A DNA stretch of 63,488 nucleotides from F23-B02 sp963625655 (GCA_963625655.1 CAVFTS010000007.1:1-63488); one strand, 5' to 3'; numbered from the stretch's first letter, positions 17,271 through 25,290 are shown. Made by a program: numbers and translations. Notes: generated from the sequence alone by a model not told the origin.

Positions 17271-17352
17271 GCTTTCCTCTGTCCTTTTGCCTGAGAGATT
17301 CGGCTTTCGCCTTACACCTTCGGCACCCTTTCGGGATTCTCCAGAGCTTCCT
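17271..17352 (-). promoter_or_regulatory. Glycine riboswitch, single aptamer
   Basis: The conserved glycine-aptamer core is present in order on the minus strand: CTCTGGAGA, GCCGAAGGTG, CTCTCAGGCAAAAGGACAGAG. P1 can form from CUCUG and CAGAG at its two ends. Only one aptamer is visible, where the classic gcv type has two in tandem. The same AGCTCTGGAG used by the aptamer (17348-17339) can instead pair with CTCCGGAGCT (17245-17236) over ten bases with one G-U, giving an antiterminator. That predicts that glycine binding favours termination. Confidence 0.9.
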
Positions 17353-17403
17353 CCGCCTCCAGTTTCTTTCGATTCTTGAGGCTTCATCGGAATAATTGAG
17401 CAA

Positions 17404-17432
17404 AGTTTACCACAGCATATCGCCAGTGTCAA
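17404..17432 (-). promoter_or_regulatory. Promoter of the glycine riboswitch and AGCS gene
   Basis: TTGACA (17432-17427) and TAAACT (17409-17404) are 17 bases apart on the minus strand with an extended TGG before the -10. It lies between the rsmG stop codon and the aptamer. Confidence 0.7.
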
Positions 17433-17460
17433 CACTTTTTATCGTTAAATTTTCGGCAGT

Positions 17461-18162
17461 TCAAAGCGGCTGCTTTTTGATCTGCGCCCACTTGCGGGGG
17501 TACTTTTTCGCCGTGGGGAAAAGCTTCTTCACCAGCACGACGCCGTGACGGATGTCCGTCCCCGGCACCGTATAGCGCTCGATACCGATAAGCTTGCCGC
17601 CGAGCTTTTTTATCGCTTCCTCGGAGGCTTTGACCTCCCCGTCGCAGTCGGGACCCTTCATTGCGGCAAAGACTCCGCCAATCTTTACGAACGGCAGGCA
17701 CAGCTCACAAAGCTGCGGCAGGTACGATACCGCCCTTGAGACCGCAAGGTCAAAACTCTCACGAAACTCCGGCGGCGCTTCCTCCGCCCTTGCGTGGATG
17801 CACGAGACCCCCGAAAACTCCAGAAGCTCACAGGTCTCCGAAAGAAAAGCGATGCGCTTATTCAGCGAGTCGAGCAGCGTAAGCTCCATGTCGGGCTGTG
17901 CGATCTTCATCGCAAGTCCCGGAAAGCCCGCACCCGTGCCGACGTCGATGACCTTCCTGCCCTCGGTCTCCGCATACTTCAGCAGGGCGGCACTGTCCAG
18001 GAAATGCAGACGTGCGACCTCGGTCTCCCCCGTGATCGCAGTAAGGTTCATCACCTTATTCTTTTCCTCAAGGTATTCGCAATATTTTTCGTAGCGCTCA
18101 AACGCCCTTTCGTCGGGCGTAAGGCCAAGCTCCGCAAAGCCCTCGGCAAGAATCTCTTTCAT
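17461..18162 (-). CDS. rsmG: 16S rRNA (guanine(527)-N7)-methyltransferase
   Basis: RsmG (GidB) methylates N7 of G527 in 16S rRNA with SAM. The 233-aa protein has the Rossmann SAM-binding motif VIDVGTGAGFPGL, the downstream TLLDSLNKR acidic loop and the SRAVSYLPQL segment typical of the family. AAGGAG five bases before the ATG supports the start. In many Firmicutes rsmG follows mnmG; here it stands after a SleB-like gene and its terminator, with no visible room for its own promoter. Confidence 0.95.
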   Translation of the reverse strand: MKEILAEGFAELGLTPDERAFERYEKYCEYLEEKNKVMNLTAITGETEVARLHFLDSAALLKYAETEGRKVIDVGTGAGFPGLAMKIAQPDMELTLLDSLNKRIAFLSETCELLEFSGVSCIHARAEEAPPEFRESFDLAVSRAVSYLPQLCELCLPFVKIGGVFAAMKGPDCDGEVKASEEAIKKLGGKLIGIERYTVPGTDIRHGVVLVKKLFPTAKKYPRKWAQIKKQPL

Positions 18163-18173
18163 GGCGGCTCCTT

Positions 18174-18212
18174 AAAAAAGTAAAATGAGCTGTAACATAC
18201 AGCTCATTTTAC
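18174..18212 (-). terminator. Terminator between the SleB-like gene and rsmG
   Basis: A 14-bp perfect stem (18180-18193 with 18199-18212) is followed on the minus strand by six U residues. The rsmG ribosome binding site begins directly after the U-tract. Confidence 0.85.
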
Positions 18213-18234
18213 CATAAAGCTCAGATTAAATCAA

Positions 18235-19077
18235 TCATCTGTAAAAACCGTGGTCCTTTATCGTGACCACATGACTCGACTCGTTGCAGAGCCAATTTTC
18301 TCCGCAGCTCGTGAGCTGGAAGAACAAGGCATCGTCCACCGTGTTGTAGCCTTCAAGACAAAGCTTCGCCGCAGTGACGCTTATGTCGTATGGCTTACCG
18401 TAGATTGCCCCGGTGTCCACCACCATAAACTGTCCCGGCTCAAAAATGACGTCCTTGATACTGTCATCGAATCGGGAATCTTCCACTCGGTTGAGTACGA
18501 CGTTGCCGACGCCGATCTGTCCGTCAAGAGGCTGGTTGCCCGCCTCCCATGTTATGACTCTGCTCAGCCAGTACAAATCGTCGGCGTCATAGTATTCGTC
18601 GCCGCTCATAAGGATTTCTTCGTTTGCCGTGTCGAAATTGTAGGCTCCGTTTTCGTTTTTGCTCAGCTCAAGAGTAAATATCTTGGCTACAGCCTCAAGC
18701 GGGAAAACGGGTGTGCCTCCGATTTCTTTATAACCGTCGGGTAGATACAGGCATCTGCCGTTTGCCGTAAAATAATTATCGTCGGCGCAGGCGGTGATCT
18801 TGATGCCGTCCACATTGACGGTCAGGGTATTTGTCTCTATATTGAAGTAACACGCCTCATCATAGCCGAGAGCTCCGCAAACGGCATCGAGGGAAACGTA
18901 AGTGTCCCCATCGATGGTGTAGCCTCGGCAGGAGAGGATACCGTCAACGTAGACGGGAACCTCACCGTAATCGGCGGTGTCGTCAGTTCCGTCCGCAAGA
19001 GCAGTCACGCAGCACAGAACACACAGCAAACAGATAACGAATACGAGTGAAATATTGAATTTACCGATTTTGCTCAT
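18235..19077 (-). CDS. Secreted SleB/CwlJ-like cell wall hydrolase with stalk-type N-terminal domain
   Basis: The roughly 280-aa precursor has a Sec signal peptide (SLVFVICLLCVLCCVTALA, about residues 8-26). A copper-amine-oxidase-like N-terminal domain follows (VPVYVDGILSCRGYTIDGDT...), common in Firmicutes surface proteins. The last 110 residues form a Hydrolase_2 (SleB/CwlJ) domain with VITWEAGNQPLDGQIGVGNV and the catalytic Glu in TWEA. SleB-family enzymes cut cortex or vegetative peptidoglycan. AGGAG six bases before 19077 selects this start. A role in germination or in growth cannot be told apart from sequence. Confidence 0.85.
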   Translation of the reverse strand: MSKIGKFNISLVFVICLLCVLCCVTALADGTDDTADYGEVPVYVDGILSCRGYTIDGDTYVSLDAVCGALGYDEACYFNIETNTLTVNVDGIKITACADDNYFTANGRCLYLPDGYKEIGGTPVFPLEAVAKIFTLELSKNENGAYNFDTANEEILMSGDEYYDADDLYWLSRVITWEAGNQPLDGQIGVGNVVLNRVEDSRFDDSIKDVIFEPGQFMVVDTGAIYGKPYDISVTAAKLCLEGYNTVDDALFFQLTSCGENWLCNESSHVVTIKDHGFYR

Positions 19078-19151
19078 ATAACGCTCCTGTTCATAGATTT
19101 TCCTTTCGGTGTTTCGCCGAAGGATTGAGCCTATTACAAATAGGCAAGTCA

Positions 19152-19181
19152 ATTATATCTAACTGAACAGGCACACTTCAA
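19152..19181 (-). promoter_or_regulatory. Promoter of the SleB-like gene
   Basis: TTGAAG (19181-19176) and TATAAT (19157-19152) are 18 bases apart on the minus strand, giving a leader of about 65-70 bases. Confidence 0.6.
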
Positions 19182-19435
19182 TAGTTATTTTGCACAATCA
19201 ATAGTAGTCGAATTTATGCAATACTCACATATCGTGCGCATTACGCACAAGATTTAGGGCTGCTTTTTATGTAAAAACACTTGATTTTGTGCCTTGTACA
19301 AGTTGCACAAATTTTTAAAATCGACACTATTTTGCAAAAAATCTGTAAAAATTATTACAATTTCTAATCACTTGTATAACTTTATGTTAACCGTTACCGT
19401 TATGCTAATTTATTATGTAAACCAAATCGGCAATT
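19182..19435. other. AT-rich intergenic stretch, no gene seen
   Basis: This 254-base AT-rich region separates the SleB-like gene from the TSCPD gene. Short imperfect repeats such as GTGCGCATTACGCAC are present, but I see no coding frame with a ribosome binding site and no strong terminator. Confidence 0.5.
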
Positions 19436-19678
19436 TTATATGCAGTTTTTCAGCGCTTTTGCAAGCTGATCGGGGCAGGAAGTGTCCTTAAAGCCGCACC
19501 TTATGCCCTCCATTCTGGCGATTGCGTCCTCCGTCCTCATGCCCACAAGCAGGCTCGAAATCCCTTGAAGATTGCCGCTGCAGCCGCCTTTTACAACGAC
19601 TTTTTCGATGATCCCATCCTCAACGTCTATCTCCATAAGCTGTGAGCAGACGCCCTTCGGTCTGTATGTAATATGCAT
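19436..19678 (-). CDS. TSCPD domain protein (TIGR03905 type)
   Basis: This 80-aa protein matches the small TSCPD family, related to the C-terminal domain of class II ribonucleotide reductases and some thioredoxin-reductase-like proteins. It carries the name-giving motif as DTSCPDQLAKAL near the C-terminus and the conserved GGCSGNLQGISSLL segment. Conserved cysteines suggest metal or redox function, but the biochemical role is not established. It is a single leftward gene divergent from spoIIP. Confidence 0.8.
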   Translation of the reverse strand: MHITYRPKGVCSQLMEIDVEDGIIEKVVVKGGCSGNLQGISSLLVGMRTEDAIARMEGIRCGFKDTSCPDQLAKALKNCI

Positions 19679-19869
19679 TATTATACCCCCGTTTTATTCA
19701 TAATTCAGTTTACATAATTCGGGTTGCTTCGTTGTATTTCGACCTTCTTCGGCATACCCGAAGCGCAAACTCCTTTTACTGCTAAAATAATGTAGCACAT
19801 TTTTTCCGCCGTGTACAGAGATATATTTCGGCTCGCCGGCGAATAGGATTTCTGACAGGAGGTGATGGC

Positions 19870-20850
19870 ATGAAGCGTATACGGTTGCTGCCGATTTTGG
19901 GACTTGCACTTCTTGCGCTGTACCTCGGCTTTGCTCACGGCTCCCTTTCCGAGATTCTGAACGCCTCCGACGACGGCGGCAGGCGACTCGTCTTTACTTC
20001 CGAGCTTCAGCGTTTGGTGGGCGATGCATCGCACGAGGTCTCGGCGCCCGATCTCACTCAGACGCCTACGGAGGACACCCCTCCCCCCGTTCAGCCGAGC
20101 GTCGTTCCCACGACGATCAGCGGCGGCTTTCTTATAAAAAACTCCACGGACTACGACATAGACTTTCAGCAGATACTCAGCGAGGGCTGCCCACTCAGGC
20201 TCACTGCCGGAGAGCCGCAGATACTCATTATCCACACGCACTCAAGCGAAGCATACACCCCGGCAGGGCTTGACCGCTACGAGGCAAGCGGCGACAGCCG
20301 CACCCTCGATCAGAATTTCAGCGTCATAAGGGTCGGAAGCGAGCTGACCGAGATCTTTCGGAGTTACGGTCTGAACGTCATACACGACGCCGGAGTATAC
20401 GACTACCCCAGCTACACGGGTTCGTACAACCGCAGCTGCGCAAAGGTGGAGGAGTATCTTGCGCAGTACCCTACCATTAAAATAGTAATAGACCTGCACC
20501 GTGACGCTCTCGGCAGCAGCGACGTGCTGTATAAGGTCGTGGCGGACGAGGACGGCGTCTGCGCATCGCAGGTGATGCTGTTCGTCGGCACCGACGCATC
20601 CGGGCTTGAGCATCCCAACTGGAGGCAGAACCTCAGCCTTGCGGTGTACATTCAGAATGCGGTGTCCTCAAAGTATCCCAGTCTCATGCGTCCGGTGCAG
20701 CTCGTAAAGTACAGGTACAATCAGCATCTCACTCCCGGCTCGATGATAATCGAGGTCGGCAGCAACGGCAACACGCTTCAGGAGGCGCTCGCCGCCATAC
20801 GGCTGTTCGGTCACAGCGCAGGTCCCGCTTTGGCGGAGCTTGTTGAATAA
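19870..20850 (+). CDS. spoIIP: Stage II sporulation protein P, amidase/endopeptidase
   Basis: SpoIIP degrades septal peptidoglycan with SpoIID and SpoIIM so the mother cell can engulf the forespore. The 326-aa protein has an N-terminal membrane anchor (about residues 6-22), a Pro/Thr-rich linker (60-80), and a C-terminal zinc amidase domain. Metal and catalytic residues are visible: His122, His124 and Glu127 in IHTHSSE, His208 in DLHRD, and Glu in MIIEVGSNGNT. AGGAGG lies seven bases before the ATG. Fewer residues lie before the catalytic domain than in Bacillus. It shares a region with the divergent TSCPD gene. Confidence 0.95.
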   Translation: MKRIRLLPILGLALLALYLGFAHGSLSEILNASDDGGRRLVFTSELQRLVGDASHEVSAPDLTQTPTEDTPPPVQPSVVPTTISGGFLIKNSTDYDIDFQQILSEGCPLRLTAGEPQILIIHTHSSEAYTPAGLDRYEASGDSRTLDQNFSVIRVGSELTEIFRSYGLNVIHDAGVYDYPSYTGSYNRSCAKVEEYLAQYPTIKIVIDLHRDALGSSDVLYKVVADEDGVCASQVMLFVGTDASGLEHPNWRQNLSLAVYIQNAVSSKYPSLMRPVQLVKYRYNQHLTPGSMIIEVGSNGNTLQEALAAIRLFGHSAGPALAELVE

Positions 20851-20894
20851 AGCTCCGCACTTCCGTCAAGAATAAATCCGACGGGAGGGATCAT

Positions 20895-21323
20895 ATGAAG
20901 GTTTACGATCTCATGAGCGAGCAGGTCATCAGCGTCGGCGTGTCCGAACCGGTGAGTGCCGCCGCAAGGCTTATGAAGCAGTACAACATAGGCGCAGTAC
21001 CCGTGTGCGACTCCGCCGGCAAGCTGCGTGGCATGATAACCGACCGGGAAATCACGGTACGCTGCACCGCCCTCGGCGCAGCCCCCGACACCACGAGGGT
21101 CGGCGAGGTGATGACGAGGGGTGCCGTGACCATCGATGAGAGAGCGCACGTCGGAGAAGCCGCAAGGCTCATGGCTGACGCAAGGATACGCCGTTTGCCG
21201 GTGTGCCGCAGCGGTGTGATAGTCGGGATGCTCAGCCTCGGCGACCTTGCCCGAAGCACCGACTGCGACACCGAAGCGGCGGCGGCTTTAAGCGAAATTT
21301 CTCAAAACATTCAAAGGCTTTGA
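20895..21323 (+). CDS. CBS-domain pair protein
   Basis: The 142-aa protein consists of two CBS domains (about residues 1-60 and 70-130), which usually bind adenosyl ligands and regulate partners. The first starts MKVYDLMSEQVISV and the second VGEVMTRGAVTIDE. GGAGGG precedes the start. The partner is unknown; it follows spoIIP by 44 bases and might be co-transcribed. Stand-alone CBS pairs of this kind are common in clostridia. Its TGA stop codon opens the stem of the downstream terminator. Confidence 0.85.
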   Translation: MKVYDLMSEQVISVGVSEPVSAAARLMKQYNIGAVPVCDSAGKLRGMITDREITVRCTALGAAPDTTRVGEVMTRGAVTIDERAHVGEAARLMADARIRRLPVCRSGVIVGMLSLGDLARSTDCDTEAAAALSEISQNIQRL

Positions 21324-21360
21324 GTTTCTTGTAGCACACGCTACAGGAAACTCATTTTTT
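21321..21360 (+). terminator. Terminator after the CBS protein gene
   Basis: A 15-bp stem (TGAGTTTCTTGTAGC with GCTACAGGAAACTCA, one G-U) with loop ACAC is followed by six T residues. The stem begins with the stop codon itself. Confidence 0.9.
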
Positions 21361-21437
21361 ATCCGTTATAATTAGGTCAGACAAAGCGAAAAACCGTCAC
21401 AAAACCAAAAGAAAACTACCATAGGAGGGAATATATT

Positions 21438-22004
21438 ATGAAAAAATGGGTTTGCCCCGTATGCGGTTATGTTCACGAGGGAGATACTCCTCCCGAATTT
21501 TGCCCCCAGTGCAAGATCCCCGGCAGCAAGTTCACCGAGATGAAGGCCGAGCAGAGCTGGGCAGCGGAGCACGTTGTCGGCATCGGCAAGCAGTTTGGCG
21601 CAGACGTTCCCGAAGAAGTAAGACAGGAGATCATCTCCGGACTCCGTGCGAATTTTGAAGGCGAATGCTCCGAGGTCGGTATGTACCTCGCAATGGGCAG
21701 AGTCGCAGCCCGTGAGGGTTATCCCGAAATCGCTCTCTACTGGGAGAAGGCTGCGCTTGAGGAAGCGGAGCACGCCGCAAAGTTTGCGGAGCTTCTCGGC
21801 GAGGTCATCACCGACTCCACCAAGAAGAATCTTGAAATGCGTGTAGACGCCGAGAACGGCGCAACCGCAGGCAAGTTCGAGCTTGCAAAGCTCGCAAAGC
21901 AGTACAATCTCGATGCGATCCACGACACCGTCCACGAGATGGCGAAGGACGAGGCTCGCCACGGCAGAGCATTCAAGGGCCTGCTGGAGAGATATTTTAA
22001 GTAA
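21438..22004 (+). CDS. Reverse rubrerythrin (rubredoxin domain first)
   Basis: Reverse rubrerythrins reduce hydrogen peroxide to water in anaerobes, protecting against oxygen exposure. The 188-aa protein has an N-terminal rubredoxin-like domain with WVCPVCGY and CPQC cysteine pairs (residues 6-26), then a ferritin-like di-iron domain with EGECSE, EEAEHAAKF and KDEARHGRAF ligands. The domain order is opposite to classic rubrerythrin. A -10-like TATAAT lies at 21367-21372 but no good -35 is seen. AGGAGGG precedes the start. Confidence 0.93.
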   Translation: MKKWVCPVCGYVHEGDTPPEFCPQCKIPGSKFTEMKAEQSWAAEHVVGIGKQFGADVPEEVRQEIISGLRANFEGECSEVGMYLAMGRVAAREGYPEIALYWEKAALEEAEHAAKFAELLGEVITDSTKKNLEMRVDAENGATAGKFELAKLAKQYNLDAIHDTVHEMAKDEARHGRAFKGLLERYFK

Positions 22005-22027
22005 GAAGCAAGTAAGCCAAAAAGAGT

Positions 22028-22058
22028 AAACAGGGTGGGGACAAGCCCCACCCTGTTT
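22028..22058. terminator. Terminator between rubrerythrin and membrane protein genes
   Basis: A 13-bp perfect stem (AAACAGGGTGGGG with CCCCACCCTGTTT, loop ACAAG) lies between convergent genes. T-rich bases follow on both sides. Confidence 0.85.
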
Positions 22059-22074
22059 TGATTTTGCGCCGATT

Positions 22075-22494
22075 TTAGTTTTTTCTTATCATGCAGCCCG
22101 CAACTGCCTGCACGATGCCTGCAATGAACATGATCACAGTGCCTGAGCCTCTGTCAAAAATGACTCGGGCAAGCTCCTCTCCGGGGTTCATAAAGAAAAA
22201 CAGAACAGCACCGATAATGCCTGCGATTATGGCAAATATGCGCACATCGTAATTTCGCTTAAGGATCCTTGCTATGGTCAGCGCACTAAATACCACATAT
22301 GCAAGACATGCAATCACTGTAAAGGGGTCGTCCTCTAATATGCCGTAAGAGATGAGGTCAAAAAATCCCACGCCTTCTCCGAATATGGAAATCAACGGCA
22401 GGAAGAGTATTGCGATAATACCCACTGCCGCAGCAACTAAAGGCACCCATGCGGGCATTTTAAATTCCGTGCTTGTTGTGTTTTGCTCGTTCAT
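22075..22494 (-). CDS. Small membrane protein of unknown function
   Basis: I do not recognise a family. The 139-aa protein has a short polar N-terminus and about four hydrophobic segments: PLVAAAVGIIAILFLPLISI, a helix around TVIACLAYVVFSALTIARI, IFAIIAGIIGAVLFFFM, and a C-terminal VIMFIAGIVQAVAGCMI. The start at 22494 is fixed by GAGGAG six bases upstream. It is transcribed divergently from a ribbon-helix-helix protein gene across a region with a 12-bp palindrome, so it may be a target of that regulator. Confidence 0.6.
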   Translation of the reverse strand: MNEQNTTSTEFKMPAWVPLVAAAVGIIAILFLPLISIFGEGVGFFDLISYGILEDDPFTVIACLAYVVFSALTIARILKRNYDVRIFAIIAGIIGAVLFFFMNPGEELARVIFDRGSGTVIMFIAGIVQAVAGCMIRKN

Positions 22495-22545
22495 TTTTCT
22501 CTCCTCACATATTTCTGCGTATTTGCGATATAATTGTTCTTTGTC

Positions 22546-22557
22546 ATACAATTGTAT
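22546..22557. promoter_or_regulatory. Palindrome, candidate operator of the ribbon-helix-helix protein
   Basis: ATACAATTGTAT is a perfect 12-bp palindrome between the divergent genes. Related TATAATTGT...CATACA elements occur at about 22529 and 22606, in keeping with repeated short operator sites for an RHH dimer. This is inference from layout. Confidence 0.35.
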
Positions 22558-22641
22558 ATCGCATTGTGTGTTAATTGTAACATATAAAGAAAGTATTTGT
22601 CAATCTATAATTGTATTCATACAGTGAAAGGTGGATTGACC

Positions 22642-22821
22642 ATGAACGAACCTTTAAAGCTCAAAAAGCGAGGAGACGACGGCAGCAAGGTGATCTCGGT
22701 GCGCATAAAGGAGGACACGCTTACGGCGCTCGACCGCTTGGCTGCCGAAACGAACTACTCCCGAAACGAGCTTATAAACATAATTCTGAAGCACGGCATC
22801 GAAAATGTCGAAATAGTGTGA
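22642..22821 (+). CDS. Ribbon-helix-helix (CopG-like) DNA-binding protein
   Basis: This 59-aa protein has the RHH pattern: a basic beta strand (KVISVRIKED) followed by two helices (TLTALDRLAAETNYSRNEL, then NIILKHGIENVEI). RHH proteins bind DNA as dimers and are often repressors or antitoxins. No toxin gene is adjacent on the same strand, so a regulator of the divergent membrane protein gene is more likely. The ATG at 22642 follows AAAGGTGG by seven bases. The TGA stop codon lies inside the downstream hairpin. Confidence 0.8.
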   Translation: MNEPLKLKKRGDDGSKVISVRIKEDTLTALDRLAAETNYSRNELINIILKHGIENVEIV

Positions 22822-22852
22822 AACAGACGGTTCAATGAACCGTCTGTTTCAC
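22818..22852. terminator. Symmetric hairpin spanning both stop codons of convergent genes
   Basis: A 17-base arm (22818-22834) is perfectly complementary to 22836-22852. The TGA of the RHH gene (22819-22821) and that of uppP (22851-22849) occupy matching positions in the two arms. U-tracts are weak. Confidence 0.7.
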
Positions 22853-23670
22853 TTTACAATATAGAAGTAGAGCAGAATCACAAGTCCGAGGATTATTCGG
22901 TACCAGCCGAACACCTTGAAGTCCTTCTTCTTTATGTAATTCATAAGGAATTTGATAACGAGGATGGACACAAGGAAGGCAACGACGCAGCCGAGGACGA
23001 GCGCTATCGCCTGTGCGGAGGTGAAGTCGAAGCCGAACTTCAGTATCTTCAGCACCGACATTCCTATCATTACCGGTACCGCAAGGAAGAAGGTGAACTC
23101 TGCGGCGGCGACACGGGAGACTCCGATAATAAGTCCGCCGATGATGGTCGAGCCGGAGCGTGAGGTTCCCGGAACGATGCTCAGCGCCTGAAAAAGACCG
23201 ATTAGGAGCGCATCCTTATAGCTGATCTCCTCCAGCGTTGCGACTCTCGGTGTGCGGTTTTTGTTCCAGTTTTCGATAATGATGAACGCAACGCCGTACA
23301 CAATGAGCGCCGCCGCAATTATGCGGCAGTCGTCAACGAAGATCTCATCGAGCGCAATGTACGCAAGAAAGCCCGGAATACAGGCAACGACGACCTTGAA
23401 CCACATCGAAAACACGTCTTTTCTGATGACGGGCTTGGATTTATTCTTGCTTTGGAACGGCCACATCTTATCCCAAAACAGCACAACGACCGCAAGTATT
23501 GCGCCGAGCTGAATGACATACATGAACAGCTCTTTGAATTCGGCGCTTTCGTTGAGCTTTATAAACTCATCGACCAAAATAAGATGTCCCGTGCTTGATA
23601 TTGGCAGCCACTCGGTTATTCCCTCGACTATGCCGAGGATAATTACTTTTATCGCTTCTATAATTTCCAT
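22849..23670 (-). CDS. uppP: Undecaprenyl-diphosphatase (BacA/UppP)
   Basis: UppP dephosphorylates undecaprenyl pyrophosphate at the membrane, recycling the lipid carrier for peptidoglycan; extra copies can give bacitracin tolerance. The 273-aa protein has the two signature regions EGITEWLPISSTGHL near residue 17 and PGTSRSGSTIIGG near residue 165, plus about eight membrane helices. It lies 20 bases after asnA and is probably co-transcribed. The nearest ribosome binding site (AAGGAG) is about 16 bases upstream, which is longer than usual. Confidence 0.95.
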   Translation of the reverse strand: MEIIEAIKVIILGIVEGITEWLPISSTGHLILVDEFIKLNESAEFKELFMYVIQLGAILAVVVLFWDKMWPFQSKNKSKPVIRKDVFSMWFKVVVACIPGFLAYIALDEIFVDDCRIIAAALIVYGVAFIIIENWNKNRTPRVATLEEISYKDALLIGLFQALSIVPGTSRSGSTIIGGLIIGVSRVAAAEFTFFLAVPVMIGMSVLKILKFGFDFTSAQAIALVLGCVVAFLVSILVIKFLMNYIKKKDFKVFGWYRIILGLVILLYFYIVK

Positions 23671-23690
23671 GATCTATAATATGCTTCTCC

Positions 23691-24704
23691 TTAAAGCAGC
23701 ATGACATTTGCTTTTTCGCAAAGCTCAACGGTGTCCTTATCCCAAATCGATGCCTGAACCTCTCCGATATGCGCCTTGCCGAGCAGCAGCATGGACAATC
23801 TGGATTGACCGATACCGCCGCCAATGGTGAGGGGCAACTCGCCGTTTAAGAGCATCTTGTGATACGGAAGCTCCCGTCTGTCGTCACAGCCGGAGAGTCT
23901 GAGCTGTCTGTCCAGCGCTTTGGGATCGACTCTGATGCCCATGGAGCTAAGCTCAAAGGCGCAGTCCAAAAGCTCGTTCCAGAACATGATATCGCCGTTT
24001 AAGCTCCAGTCGTCGTAGTCGGGGGCTCTGCCGTCGTGCGGCTTGCCGGACTTCAGCGCACCGCCGATACCGATGATAAATGCGGTCTTATGCTCCTTGA
24101 GGTATGCGTTTTCACGCTCCTTCGAGGTCTTGTCGGGGTACATATCCTCAAGCTCCTGCGACGTCACGAAGCTTACACGGCGCTCAAGCTTGCCGAGGCT
24201 GCCGAGCTGCGGATAGATCGCCTGCATGGTGTCCTGCGTGTCGCAAACCGCCTTCACGATGTCCATGACCGTGAGCTTGAGGTAGTCGAGATTACGGTTT
24301 TCCGCAAGTATGACCTTTTCCCAGTCCCACTGATCGACGTAGATGGAGTGAAGATTGTCAAGTTCGTCCTCGTCCCGGCGTATTGCGTTCATGTCGGTGT
24401 AAAGTCCCTTGCCGGGGTAGAAGCAGTAGCGCTTCAGCGCCAGACGCTTCCACTTTGCAAGCGACTGCACGACCTGTGCGTGGGCATCGGAGCGCAGAAT
24501 GTCAAAGCTGACGGGGCGCTCGTAGCCGTTGAGGTTGTCGTTAAGTCCCGAATCTGCCTCAACAAACAGCGGTGCGGACACTCGGTAGAGGTTCAGCAGC
24601 GCACCGAGCCTGTCCTCAAAAAGGCGCTTTAAGAGGCTTATCGCCTTCTGCGTGTCATACACGCTCAGTATACTTGAATATCCTTCGGGTATGAATGATT
24701 TCAT
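23691..24704 (-). CDS. asnA: Aspartate--ammonia ligase (asparagine synthetase A)
   Basis: AsnA makes asparagine from aspartate, ammonia and ATP; it resembles class II aminoacyl-tRNA synthetases. The roughly 337-aa protein has the expected length and segments such as RPVSFDILRSDAHAQVVQSL, SIYVDQWDWEKVI and the C-terminal class II motif GGGIGQSRLSMLLLGKAHIGE (quoted as GGGIGQSRLSMLLL). The start at 24704 (MKSFIPEGY) follows AAAGGA. It is preceded by a terminator-like hairpin with no visible promoter in between, so read-through of that hairpin may set its expression. Confidence 0.95.
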   Translation of the reverse strand: MKSFIPEGYSSILSVYDTQKAISLLKRLFEDRLGALLNLYRVSAPLFVEADSGLNDNLNGYERPVSFDILRSDAHAQVVQSLAKWKRLALKRYCFYPGKGLYTDMNAIRRDEDELDNLHSIYVDQWDWEKVILAENRNLDYLKLTVMDIVKAVCDTQDTMQAIYPQLGSLGKLERRVSFVTSQELEDMYPDKTSKERENAYLKEHKTAFIIGIGGALKSGKPHDGRAPDYDDWSLNGDIMFWNELLDCAFELSSMGIRVDPKALDRQLRLSGCDDRRELPYHKMLLNGELPLTIGGGIGQSRLSMLLLGKAHIGEVQASIWDKDTVELCEKANVMLL

Positions 24705-24720
24705 AGGAGTATTTCCTTTC

Positions 24721-24749
24721 AAAATAAAAATGCCCATCGTAGGATGGGC
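24721..24749 (-). terminator. Terminator or attenuator between DUF4364 gene and asnA
   Basis: GCCCATC pairs with GATGGGC (24732-24749) and is followed on the minus strand by ATTTTTATTTT. The asnA ribosome binding site comes directly after. Confidence 0.75.
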
Positions 24750-24759
24750 TTAATAAGCA

Positions 24760-25290
24760 CTATCCGTTTTGTGTGTCGTCAAGCATGACAATCATCTTGC
24801 CGTAGATCTCCTCGGCAGAGCGCTTAAAACCTTCTTCTATGCGCTTTGCCTGCTCCTCACCGGAGCAAAGCAGCCTCATGCGAATGATCTCACCCTTGCC
24901 GTCATCCATCGCAAGCGTCACGAAGCAGCCGTTGTCGGTGATCTCGTGTTCCGCAGTGAGCATCGCCAGTCTCCGCAGGCGCTCCGCCTCCGGTGCGAGG
25001 AGCTTTTCCGCTTTCTTGCGCACGGAATACGGCAGACTGCTCTCAACGGTCTCACAGTTTACGGCACCGTTCTCGGTGATCCTGTAGCCGCCCTCACATT
25101 CCTCGACCTGTCCTGCGTCCACAAGCTCGCTGAGGCAGTCGGAGAAATCAAAGTATCCCACTCCCCCGTCGCACTGCACAAGCTCCGTAAGCATGCTTCT
25201 GTCAACAACTCCGGGCAGTCTCCGTAATATAAAGAGTATGAGGAGCTTAATATCAAGCTTTTCATGTATGAATCCAAATCTCTCGTTCAT
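24760..25290 (-). CDS. DUF4364 family winged-helix protein
   Basis: This 176-aa protein matches the DUF4364 family found mainly in Clostridia. The N-terminal part (about residues 8-75) looks like a winged helix: KLDIKLLILFILRRLP and an ITENGAVNCETVESSLP region resembling the wing of PadR-type regulators. The C-terminal half is alpha/beta with unknown role. AGGAG six bases before 25290 sets the start. Regulation of the downstream asnA-uppP genes is conceivable but unsupported. Confidence 0.75.
   Translation of the reverse strand: MNERFGFIHEKLDIKLLILFILRRLPGVVDRSMLTELVQCDGGVGYFDFSDCLSELVDAGQVEECEGGYRITENGAVNCETVESSLPYSVRKKAEKLLAPEAERLRRLAMLTAEHEITDNGCFVTLAMDDGKGEIIRMRLLCSGEEQAKRIEEGFKRSAEEIYGKMIVMLDDTQNG

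Noticed and set aside
19294..19491. 65-codon open frame in the AT-rich gap before the TSCPD gene
   Set aside because: No ribosome binding site, low-complexity composition and overlap with the TSCPD coding region on the other strand.
22597..22821. Toxin-antitoxin pair at the RHH gene
   Set aside because: No toxin-sized gene follows on the same strand; the partner is a divergent four-helix membrane protein, so an operator-regulator layout is more economical.
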